Positions 28,300 to 38,207 are shown, counted from the stretch's first letter. The stretch: DNA of 48,480 nt from Candidatus Falkowiibacteriota bacterium (GCA_018693855.1 JABHMO010000029.1:1-48480), one strand, 5' to 3'. Translations and numbers: made by a program. Notes: generated by a model not told the origin, from the letters alone.

Positions 28300-28460
28300 G
28301 TTCCAAATAACAAATTACAAAAAATAAACAAGAACCAAGCACCAAGTATTAAATGATAAATTAAAAACATAGCTATTTCTTTTTTTAATTAGTTTGAAAT
28401 TTTGTATTTCTAATTTTGAATTTGTAATTTGTTTGTATTTTGTAATTTGCTATTTGGCTT
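28300..28460. repeat. Inverted phrase repeat (CCAAATAACAAATTACAAAAAATAAACAA ... TTGTAATTTGTTTGTATTTTGTAATTTGCTATTTGG)
   Basis: Complementary arms; two related copies at 36322-36500 and 46337-46470. Confidence 0.85.
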
Positions 28461-28473
28461 TTACGTCGTTTCT

Positions 28474-29571
28474 ATGAATAAAAACAACAAAATAAAAGTA
28501 GCTATCGGCATGTCTGGCGGAGTCGATTCTTCAGTTGCTGCGGCATTATTAAAAAAACAAGGTTACGACGTTGTTGGCATTTTTATTCAATTTTGGTCAG
28601 AAAAGGTGAAAGGATCAGCTCGAGATAATGTTTGTTGTTCATTTGAATCGAAAAATGATGCACAGAAAGTCTGTCGGCAATTAGGTATGCCGTTTTACAC
28701 AATGAACATGAAGACTGATTTTAAGAAGGCGGTAGTAGATGATTTTATCTGTAAATATGAAAAAGGAGATACTCCTAATCCTTGTGTTAGATGTAATAAG
28801 TACATTAAATTTGGCGAATTTATTAAGAGAGCGAAGGCTCTGGGTTGTGATTATGTGGCGACGGGGCATTATTCACGTATCACGCATCACGTAGCACGTA
28901 ACAAATACGAATTGAAAAAATCAAAAGATAAGGAGAAGGATCAGACGTATTTTTTGCATCAGTTGACGCAGAATCAGCTTAAGCATGTATTATTTCCAGT
29001 TGGCAAATACACAAAGCCAGAAGTGAGAAAGTTAGCGAAGAAGTTTGATTTGCCGACTAAGAGTAAGTTGGAATCTCAGGAAGTTTGTTTTATTCCGGAT
29101 GGGAACCTGGAAAAATTCTTGAAACGTCACTTAACTTTTTCTGCTGGCGATATTAAGGATATAAAAACAAAGGAAGTTCTTGGTCAACACAAAGGATTGC
29201 CTGTCTACACAATCGGGCAGAGAAAGGGGATTGGCTTGGCTGCTGGACCTTGGTTTGTTGTAAGAAAGGATAGTAAAAGCAATGTGCTATGGGTCACGAA
29301 TGATGAGAAAGATTTATTAAGTAACGAATTTACTGTAAAAAATGTAAATTGGATAGTAGGAACAGAAAATCTTCTGTTCCCCATGCGACTAAAATGCAAA
29401 ATAAGATACCGAACAAAATCAGTGTTCGCAACGATAAAAAAAGACTCAAAAAGTAAGTCAATGAACAACTATATTGTTCAATTCAAAAAACCACAAAGAG
29501 CAATCACCAAAGGACAGTATGCAGTATTTTATAAAGGGAAAAGCTGTCTAGGTGGTGGTGAAATTTATTAA
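28474..29571 (+). CDS. mnmA: tRNA-specific 2-thiouridylase MnmA
   Basis: VAIGMSGGVDSSVAAALLKKQGYDVVGIF, DTPNPCVRCN, CDYVATGHYSRI, KDQTYFL, SQEVCFIPDG. Confidence 0.97.
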   Translation: MNKNNKIKVAIGMSGGVDSSVAAALLKKQGYDVVGIFIQFWSEKVKGSARDNVCCSFESKNDAQKVCRQLGMPFYTMNMKTDFKKAVVDDFICKYEKGDTPNPCVRCNKYIKFGEFIKRAKALGCDYVATGHYSRITHHVARNKYELKKSKDKEKDQTYFLHQLTQNQLKHVLFPVGKYTKPEVRKLAKKFDLPTKSKLESQEVCFIPDGNLEKFLKRHLTFSAGDIKDIKTKEVLGQHKGLPVYTIGQRKGIGLAAGPWFVVRKDSKSNVLWVTNDEKDLLSNEFTVKNVNWIVGTENLLFPMRLKCKIRYRTKSVFATIKKDSKSKSMNNYIVQFKKPQRAITKGQYAVFYKGKSCLGGGEIY

Positions 29572-29692
29572 TAAATTGAAAGATATTTAGAAAAAGGTGC
29601 TATTGCATCTTTTTTGTTTTTGTGTTAATATATGATAATTGTTCATTCATAATTTGTTCCGCAACTATTTGCTTCTAACGTTGGAGGGCACG

Positions 29693-30592
29693 ATGAGTAT
29701 ATATCAAGCCGGAAGAACAATCCTTTCTCAGACACCAGGTATCAATGTGATGCAGATACCTAATTATCCACGATTTGAGTGGTATCATTTTTTGCCGCCT
29801 GAAATGGCACTTATGTTGGGTGTGAATTTGCAAAGTGATGTTTCAATGATGTCTATGGCAGCGCACGAATTATTGTTAAAAAATGGCATCCCAACATTCT
29901 TTGTAGAGGCACCATCTATCAATTCTCACGTCGTGCATTCTTGTACAATGTTGCCGTTTGAAGTCGTGATGAGGAGATATCCTGGTGGGCGATTGATTCA
30001 ACGTGATAATTGCCATGTGTATATGTTCGATCATGAATATGTTGTAGATCTGCTGGATGTTTCTGCTATAGAACTGTATTTGTTGACCGAGCAGGGAAAA
30101 GTGATGTTTGACCATTGTCCAATCCCTTTGAAGATCAAAAAACCTTTAGATGGATTAGATAGCTTGTTTGTATCGTTCACAGCTGGAATGGTTGCAGATC
30201 AAATCTCCTTACTTCACTCAACTCATTCCGATCTTCAATCGGAAGTGATGGCTTGTTGTTCGTTAGTTCCTTTTAGACTTTCGAATAAAAAAGTTGTTGA
30301 GATGTTTGATATGGCAGTGAACGCATTTAAGTTATTGGAGGCTGGTTGGGCTCGGGCTGACTATACTCTGATTGATTTGCGTTTGCGATTCGGATTTACT
30401 CAGTCGGGGAAGCTAGTAATTGCTTCTGTGATTGATAGTGATTCCGTGACATTGATATTGACTAATGACAGGCGTTCAAAGGAAACCCTTCGATACGCAG
30501 AATATCTCAGTGCAGTCTCTATGAGAGGTTTACCTGGATTTATTGGATCAATTGCTCAATGCGCTCGACAGTTCTTCCCTGAAAAGGACTAA
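29693..30592 (+). CDS. Divergent SAICAR-synthetase-like paralogue (PurC fold, apparently altered active-site motifs)
   Basis: TMLPFEVVMRRYPGGRLIQR and LEAGWARADYTLIDLRLRFGFTQSGKLVIASVIDSDS align with the downstream purC; SD TTGGAGGGCACG. Confidence 0.75.
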   Translation: MSIYQAGRTILSQTPGINVMQIPNYPRFEWYHFLPPEMALMLGVNLQSDVSMMSMAAHELLLKNGIPTFFVEAPSINSHVVHSCTMLPFEVVMRRYPGGRLIQRDNCHVYMFDHEYVVDLLDVSAIELYLLTEQGKVMFDHCPIPLKIKKPLDGLDSLFVSFTAGMVADQISLLHSTHSDLQSEVMACCSLVPFRLSNKKVVEMFDMAVNAFKLLEAGWARADYTLIDLRLRFGFTQSGKLVIASVIDSDSVTLILTNDRRSKETLRYAEYLSAVSMRGLPGFIGSIAQCARQFFPEKD

Positions 30593-30723
30593 GACTCACA
30601 TCTGAGCCACTCCCATTGGAGTGGTTTTTAATTTGTAAAATTCGCAGCTTTTTGCTAACATATGGGCAGAATCACTGTTCCTTTTATGGCTATGTTGTTC
30701 ACCCCCTTTTCAAGGAGAAACTC

Positions 30724-31632
30724 ATGTCGGCAAGTATGCTCAAACCTGGTGCTAGGATTGCAATAGGTAAAACAAAGACGATTTATACGGTTGAAGAACA
30801 TCCAGACCTTTGCTGGATCGAAAATCGAGATGATATTACTGCGGATGATGATCCGAGTAAAACAAGAGAGATAGAGGGCAAAGCTCTTTTTGCTACTACA
30901 GTGACCTGCAACGTTTTTGCTCTGTTGAAAAAACTTGGCATAGCTGTCGCATTCAGGGTACAAACAGATGATACGTCCTTTGTCGCAAAACGTTGCAGAA
31001 TGATCCCGATTGAAGTTGTGGTACGACGGTTTGCTGTCGGGAGTTACTTGAAAAGATCTCCTGAATTAGTTGTTGAGGAAGGAGCTCCCCCTCATCGATT
31101 TGAAGACGTTGTTGTCGAACTCTTTCTTAAGACAACAAGAGGTGAGTTGATTGTTAACGATGAGACTGTTGTGTCTGGTCTAAATCCAGGGAAAGGTGAA
31201 GAAGATCCGTTGATGATTTACAATCCTCGGGAGTATGGTAGGTACTATCTTTATCATCCTAAAAGACCAGTAACTCCAGAAAGCTCTTTGAATAGATCTC
31301 TTTCTGTGGATCAATTAGGAGTAAAGCTTGTAAATATTGAAAATATTCAGGAAATATCACGAAGAGTGTTTCTATTGCTTGAAAAAGCATGGGAACGGCT
31401 GGATTGTCGATTGATTGATTTCAAGATTGAGTTTGGGATTACAGCTGACGGGGAATTGGTTGTTGCTGATGTCATTGATAACGACAGTTGGCGATTGCGA
31501 GATCAGGACTGGAATGAGCTGTCAAAACAAGTTTTCCGTGACGGTGCAGGTCTTGACGAAGTTTCGACTGTTTACGAGTTAGTTGCTGAACTATCAAGGA
31601 AATTCCAAGCAATGCAAATCTCTCTCCCATAG
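30724..31632 (+). CDS. purC: Phosphoribosylaminoimidazole-succinocarboxamide synthase
   Basis: GKTKTIYTVEEH, RMIPIEVVVRRFAVGSYLKR, DCRLIDFKIEFGITADGELVVADVIDNDSWRL; start after AAGGAG. Confidence 0.92.
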   Translation: MSASMLKPGARIAIGKTKTIYTVEEHPDLCWIENRDDITADDDPSKTREIEGKALFATTVTCNVFALLKKLGIAVAFRVQTDDTSFVAKRCRMIPIEVVVRRFAVGSYLKRSPELVVEEGAPPHRFEDVVVELFLKTTRGELIVNDETVVSGLNPGKGEEDPLMIYNPREYGRYYLYHPKRPVTPESSLNRSLSVDQLGVKLVNIENIQEISRRVFLLLEKAWERLDCRLIDFKIEFGITADGELVVADVIDNDSWRLRDQDWNELSKQVFRDGAGLDEVSTVYELVAELSRKFQAMQISLP

Positions 31633-31767
31633 AGAAACCCACAAGAATCGCTGCAACAGCGGTTCTTTTAAGATCTTGCAATAATTATGAAATTAATGTA
31701 ATATTACATAATCGATGATTATTCGTCGTAGTACCTTGATATTCACATACCGAAGAAGGAGCGTATT

Positions 31768-33087
31768 ATGGATCGCCGTTATGCCAAGATACAAATGGAT
31801 GCCATTTGGAGTGAAAAAGCAAAGTTCCAGTTTTGGTTTTTGGTCGAGATGACCGTTCTTGAAGCGAGAATTCGGCTTGGTCATATCAAAATAGAAAATG
31901 GGTTGGCGTTAATCGAGCAAGCCAAGAGAATGGTTCAGATTGACGCTGGAGCAATTAATGAGTATGAGTCAAAAGTGAGCAAACACGACGTAGTCGCGTT
32001 TCTGCATCATGTTTCGCCGCAAATACCAGAAGAATTACGACCTTATTTGCATCAACTGATGACGTCTTATGACGTACATGATCCGGCTTTCTTCGCATTC
32101 CAGTTGCGGCAAAGCGTGATTTTGATCAGAGAACAGTTTGTTTCATTGATGGATGTTCTTAAACGTCGAGCACGTGAGTTTAAGAAAACGTTGCAAATGG
32201 GACGTACTCACTTGGTTCATGCTGAATATACAACATTTGGCTTGACTCTTGCCAAATGGTACGAGGAAGCTAAGCAGTATTTGCAAACGCTAGATGATTT
32301 GATTGAAAAAGTGGCAGTTGCCAAGTTCTCGGGAGCTGTCGGAAATTACACCTTACCTCCCATCGTGGAAAAGGAAGCTTGTCGATTGTTGAATGTTCGA
32401 CATGTTGTGGCTACTCAGATCATAACGCGCAGCATTGTGGCTCACTACGTCAGTGATTTGGTTATTGTTGCTGGATTTATGAACAAAATAGCTGATGATC
32501 TTCGTAAATTGACAGCGACTGAATGTTGTGAAGTTCAAGAGTATTTTAAGCCAGGTCAAAAGGGATCCTCGGCGATGCCTCACAAGCGTAATCCTATTAG
32601 TTTGGAAAATATTGGTGGGCAATATCGATCAATCATTGGTCTACCAATTACAGCTTTTTTGAATCAGGAAACAGATTTCGAAAGAGATTTGCGAAATTCG
32701 TCAGCAGAAAGAAATACAATTGCTGATGTATCGCATTTGACGCTCTATATTGTTGTACGGTTGACAAATGTCATTGACAAGATGTATGTCTATCCAAAGA
32801 ATATGCTCAGAAATGCGGCGTTGTCTCATGGCCTAGTATTTTCTCAATTGGTGCAATCAACGCTCGCAGACAAGGGACAAATTCCTCGGGAAGATGCTCA
32901 TCAACTTGTTTATGATATTGCTCAACATTGCATTGAGGAGAACTGTGACTTTTTCACTGAGTTGAAAGCGAATGATAAAGTAATGGCCGTCTTGGACGAG
33001 GTTGAGCTAAAAGCAATGTTTAATCCCTGGGCTCAGTTGCCGTATTTGGATGAACAGTTTGAATCAATTTTCGACGAAGTCGCCTAG
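31768..33087 (+). CDS. purB: Adenylosuccinate lyase
   Basis: GRTHLVHAEYTTFGLTLA and GSSAMPHKRNPISLENIGG fumarase/ASL signature. Confidence 0.95.
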   Translation: MDRRYAKIQMDAIWSEKAKFQFWFLVEMTVLEARIRLGHIKIENGLALIEQAKRMVQIDAGAINEYESKVSKHDVVAFLHHVSPQIPEELRPYLHQLMTSYDVHDPAFFAFQLRQSVILIREQFVSLMDVLKRRAREFKKTLQMGRTHLVHAEYTTFGLTLAKWYEEAKQYLQTLDDLIEKVAVAKFSGAVGNYTLPPIVEKEACRLLNVRHVVATQIITRSIVAHYVSDLVIVAGFMNKIADDLRKLTATECCEVQEYFKPGQKGSSAMPHKRNPISLENIGGQYRSIIGLPITAFLNQETDFERDLRNSSAERNTIADVSHLTLYIVVRLTNVIDKMYVYPKNMLRNAALSHGLVFSQLVQSTLADKGQIPREDAHQLVYDIAQHCIEENCDFFTELKANDKVMAVLDEVELKAMFNPWAQLPYLDEQFESIFDEVA

Positions 33088-33294
33088 GATAAACCGTAAC
33101 AGGACCTGAAACCTCATTGTTTCAGGTTTTTTATTGCAAAAATATTTTATTAAATCGCTGAATATTCTAAAATTATGTAAATTAATTTACTTTTAAGGTC
33201 TTGACAAACTTAATCATTTATAGTAAATTGATATGATCACAACTGCGTTGTGATAGTGTTCATTCAAAAGAGTTTGCAAAAGAAGGAGTTTCTG

Positions 33295-34392
33295 ATGACA
33301 AAAGTTTTGGATTCTCGAGTACTTGATGAACTGCAACGAGACGTGAACAGTTCGGCACAGGATGTTTTGAAAAGGATGAAACGTCTTGAGTACCTTCTTG
33401 AGTCAGTAAGTGCTGAGTTAAAAGAACGATTTTTAACGATTAAGGCTAGCGCTTTGTTCCGACTTTTCAGAAGGAATGAGGCCGAAGCTATTCTAGTTGA
33501 TGTTCTTGATTTGAATAGTGAAAGTGCATATGCATGTGGATTGCTTTCGAAAATCATGCAAGTAAAGAAGCAACATCGTAAAGCAGTTGATTATGCTAGA
33601 CGGGCTGTTGCTATAAATGAAAATCCTTTGTCATTGATAACATTGCTCTATTCTTTATTTAATTACACTTGGAATAAACATGAGTTCTCCCCGGAACTTA
33701 TAGGTGAGATTTGTAATGAAATAGAGCGATCCATAGTTCGTCTAAAAGAGTTTCAACTTTATCAAAATCAGAGAGATACAGTTGAAAATTTCGAAATCAG
33801 ATTGGCGACGTTGCAAGGGCGTTCTCGTGAAGTTTACCCCAAATTAAAGGCTCGGTTTGATAGAACGGAAAAACCAAAGCAAAACATGTATACTGATTTG
33901 ATTTCTGTTGCGCTTGAATTGGGGGAGATCGGCGACATTAGGTATTATTTGCACTTGGCTGTTCAGAACAAAAAGATTGCGCCTACTCCGGCTTGGTTCA
34001 GTATTGGAGAAAAATTGCGTCATAATCTGGAGCTTCAGCTTGCCAAGAAAGTTTTTGCAGCAATGGGGTTTCACCACCCCAATAATTGTTTGCATTACAC
34101 CTTGTGTTGTATCAAGCTTTCTGAGTTCACAAAGGCGATTGAAACGTTGCAACTGGTAAAAGGCTACTTGTCTGGTGAACGAAAGTATTCAGAGAATACG
34201 AAATTCAAATATTTGTCTTTCGTTATACTCTGTTATGACGCTATGTGTCGAGAGGCAGAGAGAATTCCTCGAGAGTTCACTCATATAGCAAGATCAGTTG
34301 CAAGAGAAGTGCGAGATATTCCAGCTAATGCCGCGGGTGATTTAGTGGCATTTACAAGAACGAAAGATCTGGCTGTGAAATATTTTGTCTAA
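33295..34392 (+). CDS. TPR-like helical repeat protein
   Basis: MTKVLDSRVL... start after AGAAGGAG; helical repeats (HRKAVDYARRAVAINENP). Confidence 0.65.
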   Translation: MTKVLDSRVLDELQRDVNSSAQDVLKRMKRLEYLLESVSAELKERFLTIKASALFRLFRRNEAEAILVDVLDLNSESAYACGLLSKIMQVKKQHRKAVDYARRAVAINENPLSLITLLYSLFNYTWNKHEFSPELIGEICNEIERSIVRLKEFQLYQNQRDTVENFEIRLATLQGRSREVYPKLKARFDRTEKPKQNMYTDLISVALELGEIGDIRYYLHLAVQNKKIAPTPAWFSIGEKLRHNLELQLAKKVFAAMGFHHPNNCLHYTLCCIKLSEFTKAIETLQLVKGYLSGERKYSENTKFKYLSFVILCYDAMCREAERIPREFTHIARSVAREVRDIPANAAGDLVAFTRTKDLAVKYFV

Positions 34393-34570
34393 TAACTATA
34401 ATTTAAGCTAGCGGCTATTAGTTGCTGGCTTTTTTAATTGCAAAAAATGATAAATTACGGTAAAATTATAATATTGAACACAAAATTACAAATTGGTTAC
34501 AAATTTACAAATGGAGATAGATAATGTTAATCAGATTTGTATATTTGTAATAATTCGTAATTTGTAATAT

Positions 34571-36319
34571 ATGACTACAAACGAACTACGACAAAAATAT
34601 CTAAACTTTTTCAAATCAAAAGGACACGCTATAATCCCGTCTGCTTCTTTGATTCCGGAAAATGATCCAAGTGTTTTATTTTCAACAGCTGGAATGCATC
34701 CACTCGTACCTTATCTAATGGGAGAAAAACATCCTGCTGGGACAACTCTTGCAAGTGTTCAGAAATGTGTGCGAACAGGGGATATTGATGAAGTTGGTGA
34801 TAACACGCATGGAACTTTTTTTGAGATGCTTGGTAATTGGAGTTTGGGGGATTATTTTAAGAAAGAATCAATTGAGATGTCTTTTGAGTTTTTAACTAAA
34901 GAACTTAATATTCCAATAGAAAAACTAGCTTTCACTGTTTTTGAGGGAGATGATGATGCGGATAAAGACGTAGAATCTGCTGAGTTTTGGAAATCTCATG
35001 GTGTTTTAAGTGATCGAATCCAAGCACTTAACAAAGAAGAAAACTGGTGGCCCGCTGGTGGTAAAAATCCAGGACCTCAAGGTCCTGATACTGAAATCTT
35101 TTATTGGGCAAGTGATGAACCTGCTCCTGAGAAATTTGATCCAGAAGATGATACTTGGATTGAAATCTGGAACAATGTTTTCATGCAGTTTAATAAAACT
35201 GACAAAGGATACGAACCTCTAAAACAGAAAAATGTTGATACTGGTATGGGATTGGAGAGGACAGTGGCTGTTTTGAATGGAATTGACGATCTTTATCAGA
35301 TTGATATTTATGTTCCGATAATTAAAAAAATTGAAGAGATAACTGGATTAAAATATTCTGATAAAAAACGAGAATTTAGAATTGTTGCCGATCATATTAG
35401 AAGTGCGGTTATGATAATGGGAGATAGAAATGGAATCGCTCCAAGTAATTTGGATCAAGGTTATATTGTTCGTCGTCTAATTAGAAGAGCTGTTCGATTC
35501 GGTAAAATCCTTGGGATTGATAAAGCGTTTACTCACGAAGTGGCTGAAGTTGTACTTGTTCAAATGAGCGCTGTTTATGATGATGTAAAAGAAAATCATG
35601 ACAATGTTCTTAATCAATTAAAGGCAGAAGAAGAAAAGTTCGCTAAAACATTAGAAAAAGGGTTAAAAGAATTTGAAAAAATGAGTTCAGATAATAAAAT
35701 CTCTGGAGCTGAAGCTTTTATTTTGTTTTCAACATACGGATTTCCTTTGGAAATGACTCAAGAGTTAGCTGCTGAGAAAGGTGTGACTATTGATGAGGTT
35801 GAGTTTGAGAAAGAAATGAAAAAACATCAAGAGGCTTCTAAGAAAGGATCAGAACAAAAATTTAAAGGTGGATTAGCAGACAGCGGTGAAGAAACTGCTA
35901 GACTTCATACTGCGACTCATCTTCTTCAAGCCGCTCTGCGAAAAGTTTTAGGAGATCATGTGGCGCAAAAAGGTAGTAATATCACAACGGAGCGACTTCG
36001 TTTTGATTTTACTCATGATGAGAAATTAACGGATGAACAGAAACAGGAAGTTGAAAAATTGGTTAATGAGTGGATCAAAGCTGATTACGAAGTTAACTGT
36101 GAAGAGCTTTCATTTGACGAAGCAAAAAATAAAGGCGCGATAGGTCTATTTGAAGATAAATACGGTGATCAAGTGAAGGTTTACAGCATCGATGAAATTT
36201 CTTGCGAAATGTGTGGAGGACCGCACGCGAAAAGAACAGGCGAGTTAGGTCACTTCAAAATTAAAAAAGAAAAAGCCTCTTCAGCTGGAGTTCGAAGGAT
36301 TAAAGCTGTTTTGGAATAA
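34571..36319 (+). CDS. alaS: Alanyl-tRNA synthetase, short form lacking the C-terminal C-Ala region
   Basis: RQKYLNFFKSKGHAIIPSASLIPENDPSVLFSTAGM; editing motifs HTATHLLQAAL and CEMCGGPHAKRTGELG; stops right after the editing domain. Confidence 0.96.
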   Translation: MTTNELRQKYLNFFKSKGHAIIPSASLIPENDPSVLFSTAGMHPLVPYLMGEKHPAGTTLASVQKCVRTGDIDEVGDNTHGTFFEMLGNWSLGDYFKKESIEMSFEFLTKELNIPIEKLAFTVFEGDDDADKDVESAEFWKSHGVLSDRIQALNKEENWWPAGGKNPGPQGPDTEIFYWASDEPAPEKFDPEDDTWIEIWNNVFMQFNKTDKGYEPLKQKNVDTGMGLERTVAVLNGIDDLYQIDIYVPIIKKIEEITGLKYSDKKREFRIVADHIRSAVMIMGDRNGIAPSNLDQGYIVRRLIRRAVRFGKILGIDKAFTHEVAEVVLVQMSAVYDDVKENHDNVLNQLKAEEEKFAKTLEKGLKEFEKMSSDNKISGAEAFILFSTYGFPLEMTQELAAEKGVTIDEVEFEKEMKKHQEASKKGSEQKFKGGLADSGEETARLHTATHLLQAALRKVLGDHVAQKGSNITTERLRFDFTHDEKLTDEQKQEVEKLVNEWIKADYEVNCEELSFDEAKNKGAIGLFEDKYGDQVKVYSIDEISCEMCGGPHAKRTGELGHFKIKKEKASSAGVRRIKAVLE

Positions 36320-36321
36320 CT

Positions 36322-36500
36322 TCGCAGAAAATTACAAATAGCAAATAACAAAATACAAACAAATTACAAATTTTAAATTAGAAATACCAAATCTAAAACA
36401 AATCAGGGTTACGGAACTATATTTGAAATTTGTAATTTAATATTTGGTCCTTGTTATTTGTTTGTATTTTGTTATTTGCTATTTGTTATTTAAACCTCTG
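36322..36500. repeat. Inverted phrase repeat (AAATAGCAAATAACAAAATACAAACAAATTACAAATTT / AAATTTGTAATTT...TTGTTTGTATTTTGTTATTTGCTATTTG)
   Basis: Read directly. Confidence 0.9.
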
Positions 36501-36516
36501 TTCTCGACACAAACTT

Positions 36517-36726
36517 ATGAAATATACCATTACAATATTAATCATGCTTATTTTTTTAACAGGCTGCACTACCACCGATCAACCAATCACAAACGCCAGT
36601 CCTGAGCCTGTTGATCAAGAAATCTGCAACGCTTCCTGTCAAAATGAAGAATGCTCTAATCTAGAGTGCTCTAAGCTGTTTTGTTCTTGTGGGGACTGTG
36701 AGGAGGCAGTTGAAGAGTGTGAATAA
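36517..36726 (+). CDS. Small Cys-rich lipoprotein (69 aa)
   Basis: MKYTITILIMLIFLTGC lipobox; eight further Cys in CNASCQNEECSNLECSKLFCSCGDCEEAVEEC. Confidence 0.7.
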   Translation: MKYTITILIMLIFLTGCTTTDQPITNASPEPVDQEICNASCQNEECSNLECSKLFCSCGDCEEAVEECE

Positions 36727-36908
36727 TTACCTAAAAATAGATAATAAGTCAGCTTTGCGGTTGACTTTTTGTTTTGGACAAGTTAATCTGAACTATTATG
36801 AGTCTAGTATTTTGTTAATCATGATATTTGATTGATAAAATGCTGGTCTTATTTTGAGACCACAACTTACCCGAGGTATTTCGGGTGTTCATTTCAAGGA
36901 GGCCTCCG
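36722..36908 (+). promoter_or_regulatory. Duplicated structured leader, copy 1
   Basis: Near-identical to 38018-38207; hairpins GGTCT/AGACC and CCCGA/TCGGG; AAGGAGG SD. Confidence 0.75.
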
Positions 36909-37931
36909 ATGTCAAACATCGCCACCCTCGCTCAAATGCTCGGACAAATCGCAAAACTGCATAGGCTTTTACAACAAGAAGGCTTGAGCGAAGAAGCAAT
37001 TGGTTGGGCAACTAATGAGCCTGGTTTTCGTAAAGACTTAGTTCATTTTTGGCAAAATAAAGCTTCTCTGCAGCCAGGCAGTGTTCGCGCATCTAGTTTT
37101 CCAAAAGTAACACCTGCGGAAGTTAGCCTTGCTGACGTTTTAGAAAAAGCTACCAGTTTGCACAAAGCACTTGAAGAAAGTGGCTTAACTCAAAAGGATT
37201 TGCAGTTTGCGATTGAGAACTCTCTTTTTCGTAGACGTTTGGTGCATTTTTGGATGAACAAAGGAAAAGTCGCTGTTAATCCATTTGATTTTAGAGAGTC
37301 GCCTGAGCATCAAAGAGCCAGGAACATCATGGGCGATAGATTTTTTGGGATTCCTGAAGTTCACCAGGCCTTGGGTTGTGAGATAATACAATCTCAAATT
37401 GAGGCTCTAGCAGAAATTCCGTTTACAGACGCGACTCTTCAGGAATGTTCTACAACGCATGTCTTGGTAGCTGATTTTGGAACATCTCTAAATCAACTAA
37501 GTCAAAAAGCCCATGGGAGTGGTTTAAATGAAGATTCATCGGCGCTAGTTAGTGGCAGGAATAGTCGTGTTGATAATGAGAAAGGTGAGATTGGTTGGAG
37601 GTTGATTGGTACAGGAGTTGTGAGAAGTTCGATGTTGGAACGACAGGGGCATACGTTGCCTCCGAAATCATTCTCCCCAGAACTTAGAGAACTAGTCTAT
37701 GCGACGTTGCTTTCTCTATTAGTTCGAGGTGGTGGGCAGTTTGACGAAATTTCATTTATACCTTTTGAACTAGTTGAGAGTCATTCTGTCTATGTATATT
37801 ACTGTAATCTAGCTGAATATGTTGAGGATTGCCTATACTGGCATTTTGTGAACGATGCGGATTATAAAGTGCGTACATACCCTGATCATAACGGATATGC
37901 CTACGGTCGTAGGCCCGATAAAGAACAGTAA
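36909..37931 (+). CDS. Hypothetical protein, tandem paralogue A (two copies of a ~35-aa helical module)
   Basis: LHRLLQQEGLSEEAIGWATNEPGFRKDLVHFWQNK and LHKALEESGLTQKDLQFAIENSLFRRRLVHFWMNKG; ORF after AAGGAGG. Confidence 0.8.
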   Translation: MSNIATLAQMLGQIAKLHRLLQQEGLSEEAIGWATNEPGFRKDLVHFWQNKASLQPGSVRASSFPKVTPAEVSLADVLEKATSLHKALEESGLTQKDLQFAIENSLFRRRLVHFWMNKGKVAVNPFDFRESPEHQRARNIMGDRFFGIPEVHQALGCEIIQSQIEALAEIPFTDATLQECSTTHVLVADFGTSLNQLSQKAHGSGLNEDSSALVSGRNSRVDNEKGEIGWRLIGTGVVRSSMLERQGHTLPPKSFSPELRELVYATLLSLLVRGGGQFDEISFIPFELVESHSVYVYYCNLAEYVEDCLYWHFVNDADYKVRTYPDHNGYAYGRRPDKEQ

Positions 37932-38017
37932 AACTGGTATTCAAGCCCCGAGCACACACGCTTAGGGCTTTTTGATTATAGTTTTGATCTTTGTAATAAA
38001 ATTGCTATTTAATGAAC

Positions 38018-38207
38018 CGAATAATTACCTAAAAATAGATAATAAGTCAGCCTTATGGTTGACTTTTTTTTTGGGACAAGTTAATCTGAACTATTATGAG
38101 TCTATCATTTTATTAATCAATTTATTTGATTGACAAAATGCTAGCCTCATTTCGAGGCCGCAGCCTACCCGAGGTGCTTCGGGAGATTATTCCAGAAGGA
38201 GGCCGCA
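38018..38207 (+). promoter_or_regulatory. Duplicated structured leader, copy 2
   Basis: Hairpins GCCTC/GAGGC and CCCGA/TCGGG with base-pair-preserving changes relative to copy 1; AAGGAGG SD. Confidence 0.75.

Noticed and set aside
36451-36516. N-terminal extensions in the ORF track (also 26303-26377, 28429-28473, 30616-30723)
   Set aside because: Extensions translate phrase repeats or leaders; internal Met starts give signal peptides or family-consistent N-termini.
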